Shown: piece by piece, positions 27,764 to 37,138 of the stretch
How the letters are laid out: each line of letters opens with the position of its first letter
Position numbering within the stretch: position 1 is the first letter of the stretch
From: a bacterium
GTDB taxonomy: Bacteria > SZUA-182 > SZUA-191 > JAJRXT01
Direction of reading: 5' to 3'
Length of the DNA stretch: 64,000 bases
Assembly (NCBI GenBank): GCA_024276125.1
Contig: JAJRXT010000096.1
Coordinates: 1 to 64,000 of the forward strand
The notes under the pieces: generated by a model
Told to the model about the DNA's origin: nothing
Databases searched by the model: none
What the model saw: the letters and a program-made list of their open reading frames with translations, nothing else
Made by a program: the position numbers and the translations under genes

Positions 27764-29331
27764 GGGATAACTGGAATACCACAATTTTATTTGTAGACGA
27801 TGAAAAAGGTATTTTAAAATCCTATCGCGAAGTATTGCAAGCAAATCAAGGCATGGATTTAAATGCCATAAGATTAAGCAGAAAGACCCGCCTGAATAAA
27901 AACGCCGTCTTAGAGAAACAAAAAAAGGAAAACGGCCTAAAATATAACCTGCTGTTAGCCTCAAGCGGCGAAGAGGCTATTGTCATGGTAGAAAAAGAAA
28001 AACAAGCCGGCAGAAAAATAGCGGCGGGATTCTTCGATATGGTTATGCCCGGAGGAATTGACGGCTTGGAAACTATCCGCCGTCTTAGAAAATTAGACCC
28101 TGAAATGTTATGTGCCGTAGTAACAGCTTGCGCCGAACGTCCTTTAAGTAATATTGCTAATTTGTTTATTAATCAGGATGAATGGATATATTTTAACAAA
28201 CCATTTACCAGCGGCGAGCTGAAACAATCGGTAATCAATTTGGTAAGTTTATGGAACAGGCGGCATTCAGAAAAACAATTGCTTGAAAATATAGAACGAA
28301 ATAGGCGCGCCTTGGTCCACCTCCTGCAAGGATTATCGAAAATCAGCAGAATACCGCCGCTGGTAATAGACGCCCTGTTAAAAGGAATAATTAATATAGT
28401 TTTAGGGCTGGTAAAAACCAAAGATGCCTTTATGGCCGATATAACCAAAGATGAAAAAATAATTTTTAAATACGGGATCGGGAAGTATGCAGACATATGC
28501 AATCCAAAAAAAGAATTACCCCCTGATATATATGACTTTATTACCTCCTGTATTGCCGATAAAAAGGTTAAATCTACCAAAAGCAAAGCCTGTATCCCCC
28601 TTAAATTCAGCCACCAAATACAAGGGATTATTTTTATTGAAAAAAAAGTCCCGCATCCAAATGACATTCATCTATTAGAAATGTTTGGTATGCACGCGGT
28701 TAATCTGATTCAAAATTCCCGCCTGTATCAGGACTTGGAAAACACTAACGCTATTTTAGAACAACGTAACCGCGAATTACTTCAATTACTAAAAAAACTA
28801 ACCATGACTGAGGAGTCTGTTCAAAAATTAAGCGCTATCGCCGTAACTGACGAGCTAACTCAATTATCAAACCGGCGTTTTATAAATGTTTATCTAAAAA
28901 AGGAATTTGAACGCGCCAGAAAACTTGGATATAACTTGGCCTATATTATGATCGATGTAGATAATTTTAAACAAATAAATGACAATTACGGTCATACTGT
29001 CGGCGATGCCGTATTAAACGAACTGGCCAAAATATTTTTGGAAAACAAAAGAAGTAATGATATTATTGCCCGTTACGGGGGAGATGAATTTTTAATAGTA
29101 TTATGTAATGTAGAGGAAAATGAAGCAATTAGCTTTGCTGAGCGCCTGAGGATAAAGGTGCATGATTATAAATTTTGCTGTGAAAACAAAAAACTGCACC
29201 TAAGCCTTAGTGTTGGTTTGAGTATTTATTATGCAGATAACGGGGAAAAAGAGGAAGATATACTAAAAAAAGCTGATGAAGCATTATATAAGGCTAAATC
29301 AAACGGCGGCAACCGCTGTGTAATTCTGTAG
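27760..29331 (+). CDS. Response regulator with GAF-like and GGDEF domains (diguanylate cyclase)
   Basis: A 523-residue protein. The receiver domain (1-165) has FVDDEKG, phospho-acceptor Asp93 in FFDMVMP and the Lys of NKPF, with an unusual Lys-rich insertion of about 30 residues after the first helix. A GAF-like segment (about 200-325) and a short coiled coil follow. The GGDEF domain has DELTQLSNRRF and the active-site YGGDEF near 440, so it should make cyclic di-GMP. It is translationally coupled to the upstream kinase (ATGA overlap), implying a kinase-to-c-di-GMP pathway. It appears intact. Confidence 0.92.
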   Translation: MRDNWNTTILFVDDEKGILKSYREVLQANQGMDLNAIRLSRKTRLNKNAVLEKQKKENGLKYNLLLASSGEEAIVMVEKEKQAGRKIAAGFFDMVMPGGIDGLETIRRLRKLDPEMLCAVVTACAERPLSNIANLFINQDEWIYFNKPFTSGELKQSVINLVSLWNRRHSEKQLLENIERNRRALVHLLQGLSKISRIPPLVIDALLKGIINIVLGLVKTKDAFMADITKDEKIIFKYGIGKYADICNPKKELPPDIYDFITSCIADKKVKSTKSKACIPLKFSHQIQGIIFIEKKVPHPNDIHLLEMFGMHAVNLIQNSRLYQDLENTNAILEQRNRELLQLLKKLTMTEESVQKLSAIAVTDELTQLSNRRFINVYLKKEFERARKLGYNLAYIMIDVDNFKQINDNYGHTVGDAVLNELAKIFLENKRSNDIIARYGGDEFLIVLCNVEENEAISFAERLRIKVHDYKFCCENKKLHLSLSVGLSIYYADNGEKEEDILKKADEALYKAKSNGGNRCVIL

Positions 29332-29361
29332 CCAGAATAATTTGGTCTACCCTATAGAGTT

Positions 29362-29874
29362 TTACAATACATCTCTGTAAGACAACAGCCTTTCAACTAA
29401 ACCTTTAATGAAAGCCATCTCATCCTTTTGAGTCTCCAGAGTAGTTTCCACCCTGGTCTGACGCTTGTTCATCTGCCATTGCATACGCAGCACAAAACCT
29501 AAAATAACAAGAGCAATCCCTACAAAAAGCCTTAACATAAAAGATAAATCATCAAAGCGCCTGTTCATATCATCAAAACGCTTGTCTATACTCTCAAAAC
29601 GCTTATCTATACTTCTGTTCATATCATCAAAACGCTTATCTATACTCTCAAAACGCTTATCTATACTTCTATTCATATCATCAAAACGCTTGTCTATACT
29701 CTCAAAACGGGCATTCATTTCATTACGCAGAGAGTTTTGCCCCTCTTTTAATGTGGAAAGCTGCTGTATTATTTCTTTATCAGATATACGGGACGCCACT
29801 TCCACACAAGAGGCGGAACCGCTAAGTAAAAAGAAAAACATTAAAACAAACAAAAGATTAAATAATCGTTTCAT
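29362..29874 (-). CDS. Exported/membrane coiled-coil protein with 18-residue repeats
   Basis: A 170-residue protein from the ATG at 29874 (MKRLFNLL). It has an N-terminal signal or membrane segment (5-22), then a heptad-like coiled coil with near-perfect tandem repeats of RFESIDKRFDDMNRSIDK (about 2.7 copies, 54-bp DNA units around 29565-29715). A second hydrophobic segment (about 115-135) and a charged C-terminus follow. Similar short coiled-coil/TM proteins are common and uncharacterised. The tandem DNA repeat makes copy-number variation likely. It converges on the GGDEF gene. Confidence 0.7.
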   Translation of the reverse strand: MKRLFNLLFVLMFFFLLSGSASCVEVASRISDKEIIQQLSTLKEGQNSLRNEMNARFESIDKRFDDMNRSIDKRFESIDKRFDDMNRSIDKRFESIDKRFDDMNRRFDDLSFMLRLFVGIALVILGFVLRMQWQMNKRQTRVETTLETQKDEMAFIKGLVERLLSYRDVL

Positions 29875-29929
29875 CAAATCAACAGACCTAAAAGTATACA
29901 AGTATAGGGTTTACATACCGGCAATTTTA

Positions 29930-30125
29930 TGTTTCGGGATATCTCAAGCCGAAACACCTAGCGGTGAGCAACTAGTTTCGGGGTGGGAAGCCCCGCAACA
30001 TACAGACTTATTTAAGTATACCATGCTAAACTATTCTTGAACATATCGCACAACAGGCAACGGACGACTGTAGATGCCGACCTTTAGGCCGGCTATGGAG
30101 CGGGTTTAAAAACCCGCAGCTACAA
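29930..30125. repeat. Mixed hairpin repeats (families D, C and E)
   Basis: TGTTTCGGG..CCGAAACA, TGTAGATGCCGACCTTTAGG and GCGGGTTTAAAAACCCGC units follow one another in the gap beyond ptsI. I see no gene. Confidence 0.6.
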
Positions 30126-30157
30126 AGGAGAAAAATGGAATTTCCAATACTATCGGA

Positions 30158-31918
30158 TTAATTATCTTTACTGCGTACAATACTGAAGATATCAGGGAAA
30201 CGCCGGCTCATCTCTTTTATTACATATTGCTCCACTTCTTTGGCCGTAGGTAAAATCAAAGCCTTATAAGTAAGTTCCGCCGCCTCTTCTCTTCTAATCG
30301 ATCGTACAATACGCTTTACCGTAGGAATAGAGACGGCATTCATACTCAGCTCGTCAATTTCCAATCCAAGTAAAATCATAGTACATAAAGGATCGCCCGC
30401 CATCTCTCCGCACATCCCCACCCATATGCCCTCATGATGAGCTGCGGTAATCACCAATTTTATGGTACGCAATACCGCAGGATGCAGGGGTTCATAAAGA
30501 TAGGCCACGTGTTGGTTGCCGCGGTCAATGGCAATACAATATTGTATCAAATCATTGGTGCCGATACTGAAAAAATCGCATTCTTTAGCCAGCAAATCCG
30601 CTGTTATGGCAGCAGAAGGCACTTCAATCATTACCCCGACTTGAATTTCCTCATCAAAGGAAACATTTTCACTACGCAACTCGTCTTTAACCGAATCTAA
30701 AACTGCCTTAGCTTGTATTAATTCAGTAACTCCTGAAATCAACGGAAATAAAATACGCAGGTTTTTATAAATACTGGCTCTAAGGATAGCTCGAAGCTGA
30801 CGACGCAGTAAATCTTCGTTTTGCAATGCTAATCTAATTGCCCTTAACCCAAGTACCGGATTAGTTTCATGCTCTTTGTTTAAATTTGCATGCAGCTTAT
30901 CGCCGCCAAAATCTATTGTCCTGACAACCGCTGTCAGGGGTGTTAGTTGTTCCGCTAAGTGCTTGTAAGTAAAGAATTGTTCTTCTTCTTCCGGCAATTT
31001 GGGCCGGTTGATGTATAAAAATTCCGTACGGTATAAACCTACGCCCTCTGCGCCGTGTTCAATGATTGAGGGGACTTCTTCAGGAAATTCAATGTTGGCG
31101 GAGAGTTCTATACGGTAGCCGTCTTTAGTTTCAGCGGGCAAATCACGCAGTTTTAAAAGTTCTTTCTCAAAATAAATGAATTTGCGCTGTCTGGCCAGAT
31201 ATTTGTTAAATTCTTTCTTCGTGGGATTTATTATTACAATCCCCTGGCTTCCGTCTACTATAATTGCATCGCCGGTCTTTACTAGGGAAGATATATTATT
31301 TAACGCCACCACCGCCGGAATTTCCAAAGAACGCGCCATAATAGCAGTATGCGAAGTGCGACCGCCTAAGTCGGTGGCAAAACCTTTAACATTGCCTTTG
31401 TGCATAAGGGCGGTATCCGCCGGGGTAAGATCATGGGCAATTACAACTACATCAGCCTTGATATCCTCAATGCTTTTGGGTGTATTTCCAGCTAAATTCA
31501 TTTTTATACGTTCACCCACATGTTCAATATCAGTCTTTCGCTCACGCAGGTATTCATCATCTATAGCATCAAAGATAGAAGCAAAATGCAATAAAACCTG
31601 GTCTAATGCCCACTCAGCATTCACCGCTTCTTTTTTTATCAGCTGGCAGGTTTCATCAATTAAGGATTGATCTTCTAAAATGAGTAAATGTACATCAATA
31701 ATATAAGTATAGGTTTTATCTTTTATTTCTTTTGCTATCTTATCTTTAACCTGTCCAAGCTGTTCTTTTGACAGCTCTACGGCATCCATAAAGCGCTGTA
31801 TTTCTTGGTCTATCTCCGATTTTTTGATAATGGCTTTCTCTATCTTGATCTTCCAGCGATCGACCAAAAAAGCGCTGCCTATAATAATACCGGGAGATAC
31901 CCCTATTCCTTTAACCAC
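30158..31918 (-). CDS. ptsI: Phosphoenolpyruvate-protein phosphotransferase (PTS enzyme I)
   Basis: Transfers phosphate from PEP to HPr. The 586-residue protein has the phospho-His190 in GGRTSHTAIMARS, the PEP-binding RTEFLYINR, RTIDFGGDK and the C-terminal FFSIGTNDLIQY, GMCGEMAGDP. Full length for the family. It follows ptsH by 5 bases in one operon. No enzyme II gene lies nearby, so the system may be regulatory or serve permeases encoded elsewhere. Confidence 0.96.
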   Translation of the reverse strand: MVKGIGVSPGIIIGSAFLVDRWKIKIEKAIIKKSEIDQEIQRFMDAVELSKEQLGQVKDKIAKEIKDKTYTYIIDVHLLILEDQSLIDETCQLIKKEAVNAEWALDQVLLHFASIFDAIDDEYLRERKTDIEHVGERIKMNLAGNTPKSIEDIKADVVVIAHDLTPADTALMHKGNVKGFATDLGGRTSHTAIMARSLEIPAVVALNNISSLVKTGDAIIVDGSQGIVIINPTKKEFNKYLARQRKFIYFEKELLKLRDLPAETKDGYRIELSANIEFPEEVPSIIEHGAEGVGLYRTEFLYINRPKLPEEEEQFFTYKHLAEQLTPLTAVVRTIDFGGDKLHANLNKEHETNPVLGLRAIRLALQNEDLLRRQLRAILRASIYKNLRILFPLISGVTELIQAKAVLDSVKDELRSENVSFDEEIQVGVMIEVPSAAITADLLAKECDFFSIGTNDLIQYCIAIDRGNQHVAYLYEPLHPAVLRTIKLVITAAHHEGIWVGMCGEMAGDPLCTMILLGLEIDELSMNAVSIPTVKRIVRSIRREEAAELTYKALILPTAKEVEQYVIKEMSRRFPDIFSIVRSKDN

Positions 31919-31923
31919 TTAAA

Positions 31924-32190
31924 TTAATCCTCCCCAAAACCGTCGTCTACCAAAGCCACTAATTTATTTAGAGCAGTATCGGCATCTTGACCTTGAGTGG
32001 TTATTTCCAATTGACTACCCTTAGAAGCAGCAAGAGTCATAATACCCAAGATACTCTTTCCATTTACTTGTTGACCATTTTTGTGCAACATAACTTTTGA
32101 TTTAAATCGGCTTGACAATTTAACAAAAGCTGAAGCCGCCCGGGCGTGAAAACCCAATTTATTTTTGATAGTTACTATTTTACCTGGCAT
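31924..32190 (-). CDS. ptsH: HPr phosphocarrier protein
   Basis: An 88-residue PTS carrier. The phosphorylatable His15 lies in LGFHARAAS, and Ser46 in NGKSILGIM is the residue that HPr kinase/phosphorylase modifies in organisms that have it. It is the first gene of a ptsH-ptsI operon. The presence of Ser46 suggests regulatory use, but hprK is not in this window. Confidence 0.96.
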   Translation of the reverse strand: MPGKIVTIKNKLGFHARAASAFVKLSSRFKSKVMLHKNGQQVNGKSILGIMTLAASKGSQLEITTQGQDADTALNKLVALVDDGFGED

Positions 32191-32385
32191 GATTCTCGTA
32201 ATTTAATGTTAATAACAGCAATTGGTCAGCCCGAATAATCCAGCTGAATTAAATTGCAACACAGCATCCAAACTTACAGTATCAGATTCTCAAATCCGAC
32301 ACTGTCTCAAAAGACTGTCTGCTCTAAACAACCAACAGTTTTCAGCCGAAAAATCTAATTAGATTCTTCATTCCGCTTCGCTTCG

Positions 32386-32492
32386 AGGCTGTGTCACAAC
32401 CGGAAAAACCGCTTTTTTCCTGTCATTCCCACCTTCGCAGGAATGACAGATTGAGAGCATTTTTCAGGTTTTAAGCAGTTACGACACAGTCT
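32386..32492. mobile_element. Family-B MITE-like element, 5-bp target duplication CTTCG
   Basis: The ends are AGGCTGTGTCACAAC and ACGACACAGTCT. Flanking direct repeats CTTCG lie at 32381-32385 and 32493-32497. It interrupts the right arm of a family-A copy; deleting it and one CTTCG restores GCTTCGCTTCGTTCAGAATGAC. No transposase is encoded. Confidence 0.8.
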
Positions 32493-32810
32493 CTTCGTTC
32501 AGAATGACAATTTCCTTAACTTAATAGCATTGGGGACAAACCCCTCCCCTACAGTAAATTTACATTAATTAATAGATAACAATCCTTTAGTGTACTTATA
32601 CCGAACTCACGTTATACTATCAAGATATTCTTGATAAACTCACAAAAAATTTTAGAAGCATGCTTTTTATAAAAGTGCAATCTAAATATTTTAAAACCAG
32701 ACACTTACGAAAACAACAATCTCTTACGAAATCATCAAAACATCTTGCCAAATGAATCAAAGTTTATGAATAATATGAGTAAATAGGGATAGATAGGTTA
32801 AATTTACCTG

Positions 32811-32975
32811 GGCTAGTCAATAAAATGCTAGCCCCCTAATTTAAGACGATTTGAATATAGGCACATTATAAATGCGACTTAATAGTGTATGCCTATTGTG
32901 CTTATTTAACCGCCCCCTTATTGACCTCGGGTCTTTGCCCCTTACGGTCTATAAAGCGAGGGCTATAAAATAAAA
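32811..32975 (-). other. Structured intergenic segment, possible ncRNA or 3' element
   Basis: Read on the minus strand after the ferredoxin gene: CCTCG..CGAGG enclosing GACC..GGTC and GGGG..CCC, then AGGCATACACTATTA..TATAATGTGCCT (an imperfect 12-13-bp stem), then GGGCTAGC..GACTAGCCC. Three successive stem-loops in unique sequence, unlike the repeat families, suggest a functional RNA or a complex terminator. I match it to no known RNA family. Confidence 0.3.
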
Positions 32976-33003
32976 TCTGTTTATAAAATTCCTAAACAGT
33001 TAA

Positions 33004-33192
33004 TTAGGCTTTTACACATGCTTCAACTGGACAGGTTTCAACGCAACGGGGAGCATCGTAATGCCCTTCACACTCCACACAAGTATTTGCGTCTATAAGA
33101 AAGATAGGGTCTCCCTCACTGATAGCGCTAACAGGACATTCAGCTTCGCAAGAGCCGCAAGCAATACATTCTTCTGTAATTTTGTAAGCCAT
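33004..33192 (-). CDS. 2[4Fe-4S] ferredoxin
   Basis: A 62-residue electron carrier with two clusters. The first is CIACGSCEAECP. The second, CVECEGHYDAPRCVETCP, has an inserted loop between its second and third Cys, as in Chromatium/Allochromatium-type ferredoxins. The ATG at 33192 has AAAGGAG 6 bases upstream; an in-frame ATG at 33207 is less likely. A long AT-rich promoter region precedes it. It is monocistronic, and its redox partner is unknown. Confidence 0.93.
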   Translation of the reverse strand: MAYKITEECIACGSCEAECPVSAISEGDPIFLIDANTCVECEGHYDAPRCVETCPVEACVKA

Positions 33193-33410
33193 ATATACTC
33201 CTTTCATAATTTTTTAAATAACTAAATACCAATTAAAAAAACTTATTTTAGCATATTGTTTTTTAACATGCAACCTTTAGCATATGATTTCCCTAAACCA
33301 TTCGTCATTTTTTATAAAGACACGGAACAATTAACCAACATCAACCGCTAATGTTACACAAAAAAATGTTACGGCAAACACCCTGCATATCGTCTTTGAG
33401 CATATTAATT

Positions 33411-34430
33411 TTACACATAAAAGGGGCCTGCTTCCCAAACGTATTTGGCCAAAAAGTCAAAATCAAGCTCTATATTACTTAGCAGGCTATATATTTTCTG
33501 ACAAATATAAATTTTTATTTTTAAACCGCAATCAGGGTCTTTTTTCATTATATTTTCAAAACTCGAGTTTTTGATAATCAAAATCTGACAGTCTTTTATA
33601 GCTTGAGCTGTAGCTTAATGCTTCTGTGCCTCCAACAATGATAATACGCCAAAATATTTCCCCTCTTTGAGTATCGATAAAGTAACAAGTTTATCTTATT
33701 GCACCTTTTTACTGATTTTAACCGCTCCGCTTTGGATAATATATAAATTACCGCCGGCAATACCCTCGGAGAAAATCTCCTCGCCAGTCAGATACTCCCG
33801 CTTAACTATTTCTGGATATATGTTACTTTTTTGCGTCTCATTGAGGCAGGTAAATAGGTCTATTTTATCAATATCTTCCAGCGTGACTTTACTTAATCTG
33901 GTTACAATATCTTTTGGGGCGCACAAATTGTCTTTTTCTGAATCAGTTGCAAAGCGGCTGCCATATAATTAACCGTCAATCATATAATATACCACATCAA
34001 CATATTTTTCATCCATTTTGCGTGATAGATGACACAAATAGATAATTATACTTTTTATGATTTTTGCGGCAATACGGGGTTCTTTAGCGCTAAAATCACT
34101 AAATTCAGCCCACGGAAATACCAAGACAATGCAATCCGTAAGGGCAATGGAATCCTCTTTATATCTGGCATCAGCCGACATAGAAAAATTACCCAAATAT
34201 GCCCCCGGTTTAACTACGTTTATTTTTTGCTCTTGCTTTTTCGGAGAAAATTTTTCACGCCTTATCTGGCCTTGGCACAACAAGTAGAAATTATGAGCGG
34301 GTTTCTTCTCTTTATATAGATACTTACCTTTATCGTACTGTACTTTTTGTACTACTTTAGCTAAAGCCGCAAGTTCATCTGCATCAAGTTCATTAAATTG
34401 AGCTATTTTTTGTAATTCCTGAATATCCAT
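33411..34430 (-). pseudogene. Double cyclic-nucleotide-binding-domain protein, three in-frame TAA codons
   Basis: A 340-codon frame with two CAP_ED-type cNMP-binding domains in tandem. Domain 1 covers about residues 10-140 (FNELDADELAALAK, GKYLYKEKKPAHNFYLL). Domain 2 covers about 185-310 (FTCLNETQKSNIYPEI, GEEIFSEGIAGGNLYIIQSGAVKIS, GKYFGVLSLL, ATAQAIKDCQILII). TAA codons occur at 154 (33969-33971), 245 (33696-33698) and 272 (33615-33617); the frame never shifts and the fold pattern continues past each. Glu is plausible at each site. The start at 34430 has GGGAGGA upstream. There is no DNA-binding domain, so it was probably a cNMP-controlled or adaptor protein. The Gly-Glu pair of the phosphate cassette is Gly-Val, consistent with decay. 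Confidence 0.8.
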
Positions 34431-34542
34431 AGCATCCTCCCCCTTTTTTTTCTGGCCAATTGACAAAATTGCTGCTATTAACCTTAAGTTCGACATAAAA
34501 CTTGTTGATTTTATTATCCTGTAGTCGGTAGGTTTAAAACCC

Positions 34543-34675
34543 AATGCTGTTGACTTAAGGTGGAAGCCCGTCATTCTGAGGCCAAAGGCCGAAGAATCTC
34601 ACTCGCTATTGCGCAGGGGAGATTCTTCGGCCTTTGGCCTCAGAATGACAATGTTCTTAAGTCAACACAGTATTG
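34543..34675. repeat. Family-A palindromic repeat with outer arms
   Basis: Core at 34570-34650 with outer arms AATGCTGTTGACTTAAG and TTAAGTCAACACAGTATT. It fills the gap between xseA and the cNMP-binding gene. Confidence 0.85.
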
Positions 34676-34705
34676 GGGATAAACCTCCCCTACGGGAAAT
34701 TTGCA

Positions 34706-36061
34706 TCAATCATTCTCTATATTTTCCACCCTGCAAGTCAAACTTCCTTGGTAAAGTTTTATAGATACGGAATCCTTAAGTTTTATTTTTTGTGCGTCAG
34801 TCAAAATTTCATTATCCGGCAGATGCTGGCAGATACTATACCCACGCTTTAAAATGGATAAGGGACTTAGAACATCCAACCTGCCCATCTGTAAACTTAA
34901 GCTGTTTTTATAGCGATCAAGACAATACCCCATTACCAATTTCAACTTTTTAAACAATTCATCTTGCTGCTGTTTGTAATTTATAATATTTTTAGTAGGT
35001 TGATAGGCTTGTAATTTTTGCTCTGCATAATTAAACCGGTGCCTTAATTCCTGAAATAAATTTTCTGTTTTATTTTTCAGCCCCTCAGATAAATCATCTG
35101 TTTGCTGCTGATATTCCCTGATAATGCGTAGAGGGTCGCTAAAAACACTTTTTTGCGATATAGATTGATGCCTGTTTTTACAAGTATCCAGAATATATTT
35201 AATTCCTTTTGAAAGCCTGATTTCTAAATTATCAAGGTTTTCAATTAGGGCGTCTTTATTTTTGACTACCAATTCCGCAGCAGCCGAAGGAGGGGGCGCG
35301 CGAAGATCAGCCGCAAAATCACAAATTGTAAAGTCAATTTCATGACCAACGGCTGAAATAATAGGTATTTTTGAATTATAAACAGAGCGAGCGACAATTT
35401 CTTCATTAAAACACCAAAGATCTTCTAATGAGCCTCCGCCTCTTCCTGTAATTATAATATCAACATGTTCATCCAGCCGATTAAACTCATCAATTGCCGC
35501 AGCTATCTCACCGGCGGCCTCGTCCCCCTGCACCCTGACCGGATTAATCAACACCCTTACATTGGGGAATCGGCGGTATATAACATTTAAAATATCACGG
35601 ATAGCAGCGCCTGTAGGCGAAGTTACCAAACCTATACAACGCGGCAATAAGGGCAGTTTCTTTTTATGCGACTCATCAAAAAAACCCTCTTTCGCCAGAC
35701 GCTGTTTTAATTGTTCAAAAGCCAGTTGAAGGGCGCCTATACCTTTAGGCTCGGCATATTCCGCTATAAGCTGGTATTCACCGCGCTTTTCATAGACATT
35801 AATATTACCCTTAGCTAAAATCTGCAAACCGTCCTTTAGCTGAAATTTTAGGTAACGCCTCCTGTTTTTAAATAAAATAATCTTAAGCTGACTGGATTTG
35901 TCTTTTAAGGTAAAGTATAAATGACCGGACGGCGGCATTCTCAAATTGGATACTTCGCCCTCAATCCAGATATTACTAAAATCGTGTTCTAAAGTACCTC
36001 GTATCCTTTGCGTTAATTCCGATATACTGTATACTTTGGCCGGCGGGGCTTGCTGGTGCAT
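34706..36061 (-). CDS. xseA: Exodeoxyribonuclease VII large subunit
   Basis: Degrades single-stranded DNA with XseB. The 451-residue protein has an N-terminal OB fold (IWIEGEVSNLRMPPSGHLYFTLKD), the catalytic domain with SPTGAAIRDIL, NPVRVQG, GRGGGSLEDLWCFNEE and SAVGHEIDFT, and a long C-terminal coiled-coil region. Its ATG overlaps the ymdB stop by one base (TAATG), so the two are coupled. xseB is not adjacent. Confidence 0.95.
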   Translation of the reverse strand: MHQQAPPAKVYSISELTQRIRGTLEHDFSNIWIEGEVSNLRMPPSGHLYFTLKDKSSQLKIILFKNRRRYLKFQLKDGLQILAKGNINVYEKRGEYQLIAEYAEPKGIGALQLAFEQLKQRLAKEGFFDESHKKKLPLLPRCIGLVTSPTGAAIRDILNVIYRRFPNVRVLINPVRVQGDEAAGEIAAAIDEFNRLDEHVDIIITGRGGGSLEDLWCFNEEIVARSVYNSKIPIISAVGHEIDFTICDFAADLRAPPPSAAAELVVKNKDALIENLDNLEIRLSKGIKYILDTCKNRHQSISQKSVFSDPLRIIREYQQQTDDLSEGLKNKTENLFQELRHRFNYAEQKLQAYQPTKNIINYKQQQDELFKKLKLVMGYCLDRYKNSLSLQMGRLDVLSPLSILKRGYSICQHLPDNEILTDAQKIKLKDSVSIKLYQGSLTCRVENIEND

Positions 36062-36843
36062 TATGTCCCTTTAATCTGTAGGTTTTTTATTTCAGTACAG
36101 CAACCGGTTTTTTCATTAATTTTTAAGAATAAACCGCATAAGCGAGCATCGCCGCCAGAGGGTTCAAACCGCACCGGTGTTTGTTGTAAAAATCGCTTTA
36201 ATACCTGTTCTTTTTTTACGCCAATAACAGAATCAAATCCACCGGTCATTCCCGCATCAGTAATATAACCGGTTCCTTTGGGCAATATTTTGCAATCCGC
36301 TGTTTGTACATGCGTATGCGTGCCAATAACAGCGCTCACTTTACCATCCAGATACCAGCCAAGAGCAATTTTTTCCGAAGTGGCCTCAGCATGAAAATCA
36401 ACTACAATAATTGAAGTATATTTCCGCAGATTCTCAACCTCGGCTATAGCGGTTCTAAAAGGACAATCCAGGCTATTCATAAATACGCGTCCCGCCAGAT
36501 TGAGCGCCCCTACATTTATACCGGAAGCAAGCCTTACCAAAACGCTGCCAAAACCGGGTACGCCCGGCGGATAATTAGCCGGACGAAGCAGCCGCTCTTC
36601 AGAGCCAATAAAACCTTCAATCTCTTTTTTATCCCATATATGATTACCCGAAGTCAATACATTTATATCAGCATCCAGTAATTGACGAGCAAGGGCGGGT
36701 GTTATACCTGAGCCGCCGGCTACATTTTCTATATTGGCAATGCAAAAATCAATCTGATAATCATTTATCAATTCAGGAAGCAGGTTAAATACCAACTTGC
36801 GTCCACATTTACCAACAATATCACCTATAAACAAAACATTCAA
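36061..36843 (-). CDS. YmdB-type metallophosphoesterase (cyclic nucleotide phosphodiesterase family)
   Basis: A 260-residue calcineurin-like phosphoesterase of the TIGR00282/YmdB family, whose Bacillus member hydrolyses 2',3'- and 3',5'-cAMP. Metal-ligand motifs: LFIGDIVG (N-terminus), ANIENVAGGSG, TSGNHIWDKKE, VDFHAEATSEK and GTHTHVQTAD. Full length. First gene of a ymdB-xseA pair, an order seen in many phyla. Confidence 0.92.
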   Translation of the reverse strand: MNVLFIGDIVGKCGRKLVFNLLPELINDYQIDFCIANIENVAGGSGITPALARQLLDADINVLTSGNHIWDKKEIEGFIGSEERLLRPANYPPGVPGFGSVLVRLASGINVGALNLAGRVFMNSLDCPFRTAIAEVENLRKYTSIIVVDFHAEATSEKIALGWYLDGKVSAVIGTHTHVQTADCKILPKGTGYITDAGMTGGFDSVIGVKKEQVLKRFLQQTPVRFEPSGGDARLCGLFLKINEKTGCCTEIKNLQIKGT

Positions 36844-37138
36844 ATTAAAATTCCTTTAAATTAACGCATCGCAGGCAACAAACTACCTCTTGTAGATACC
36901 GACCGAAAGATTGGCGCCACGGAGCGGAAAAGCCCGCGCTTAAATTGTAGAAGCTTACGGCGTAAGTCTGTAACCTGTCCTAAGCCCGTTGACTTGGGAC
37001 TGGATTCCTGCCCCCGCAGGAATGACAGATTGAGGGCATTTTTCAGATTCTAGGCAATTATGACACAGCCTCTAGGCGTTTCGGGGTGAGACACCCCGAA
37101 ATATACTTGACCACACAAACCATGCTTATTACCCGAAC
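36844..37138. other. Intergenic gap with repeat fragments
   Basis: It contains the right half of a family-B element (GCAGGAATGACAG..TATGACACAGCCT, ending 37071) without its left end, followed by a GGCGTTTCGGGG..CCCCGAAA palindrome. No gene was seen. Confidence 0.55.

Larger units (their letters stand above)
32191..33003. other. Intergenic region with nested repeats and a structured segment
   Basis: It holds the ptsH promoter region, a family-A remnant split by a family-B element (32347-32509), an AT-rich stretch and, at 32811-32975, several nested stem-loops. No open frame is convincing. Confidence 0.6.
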
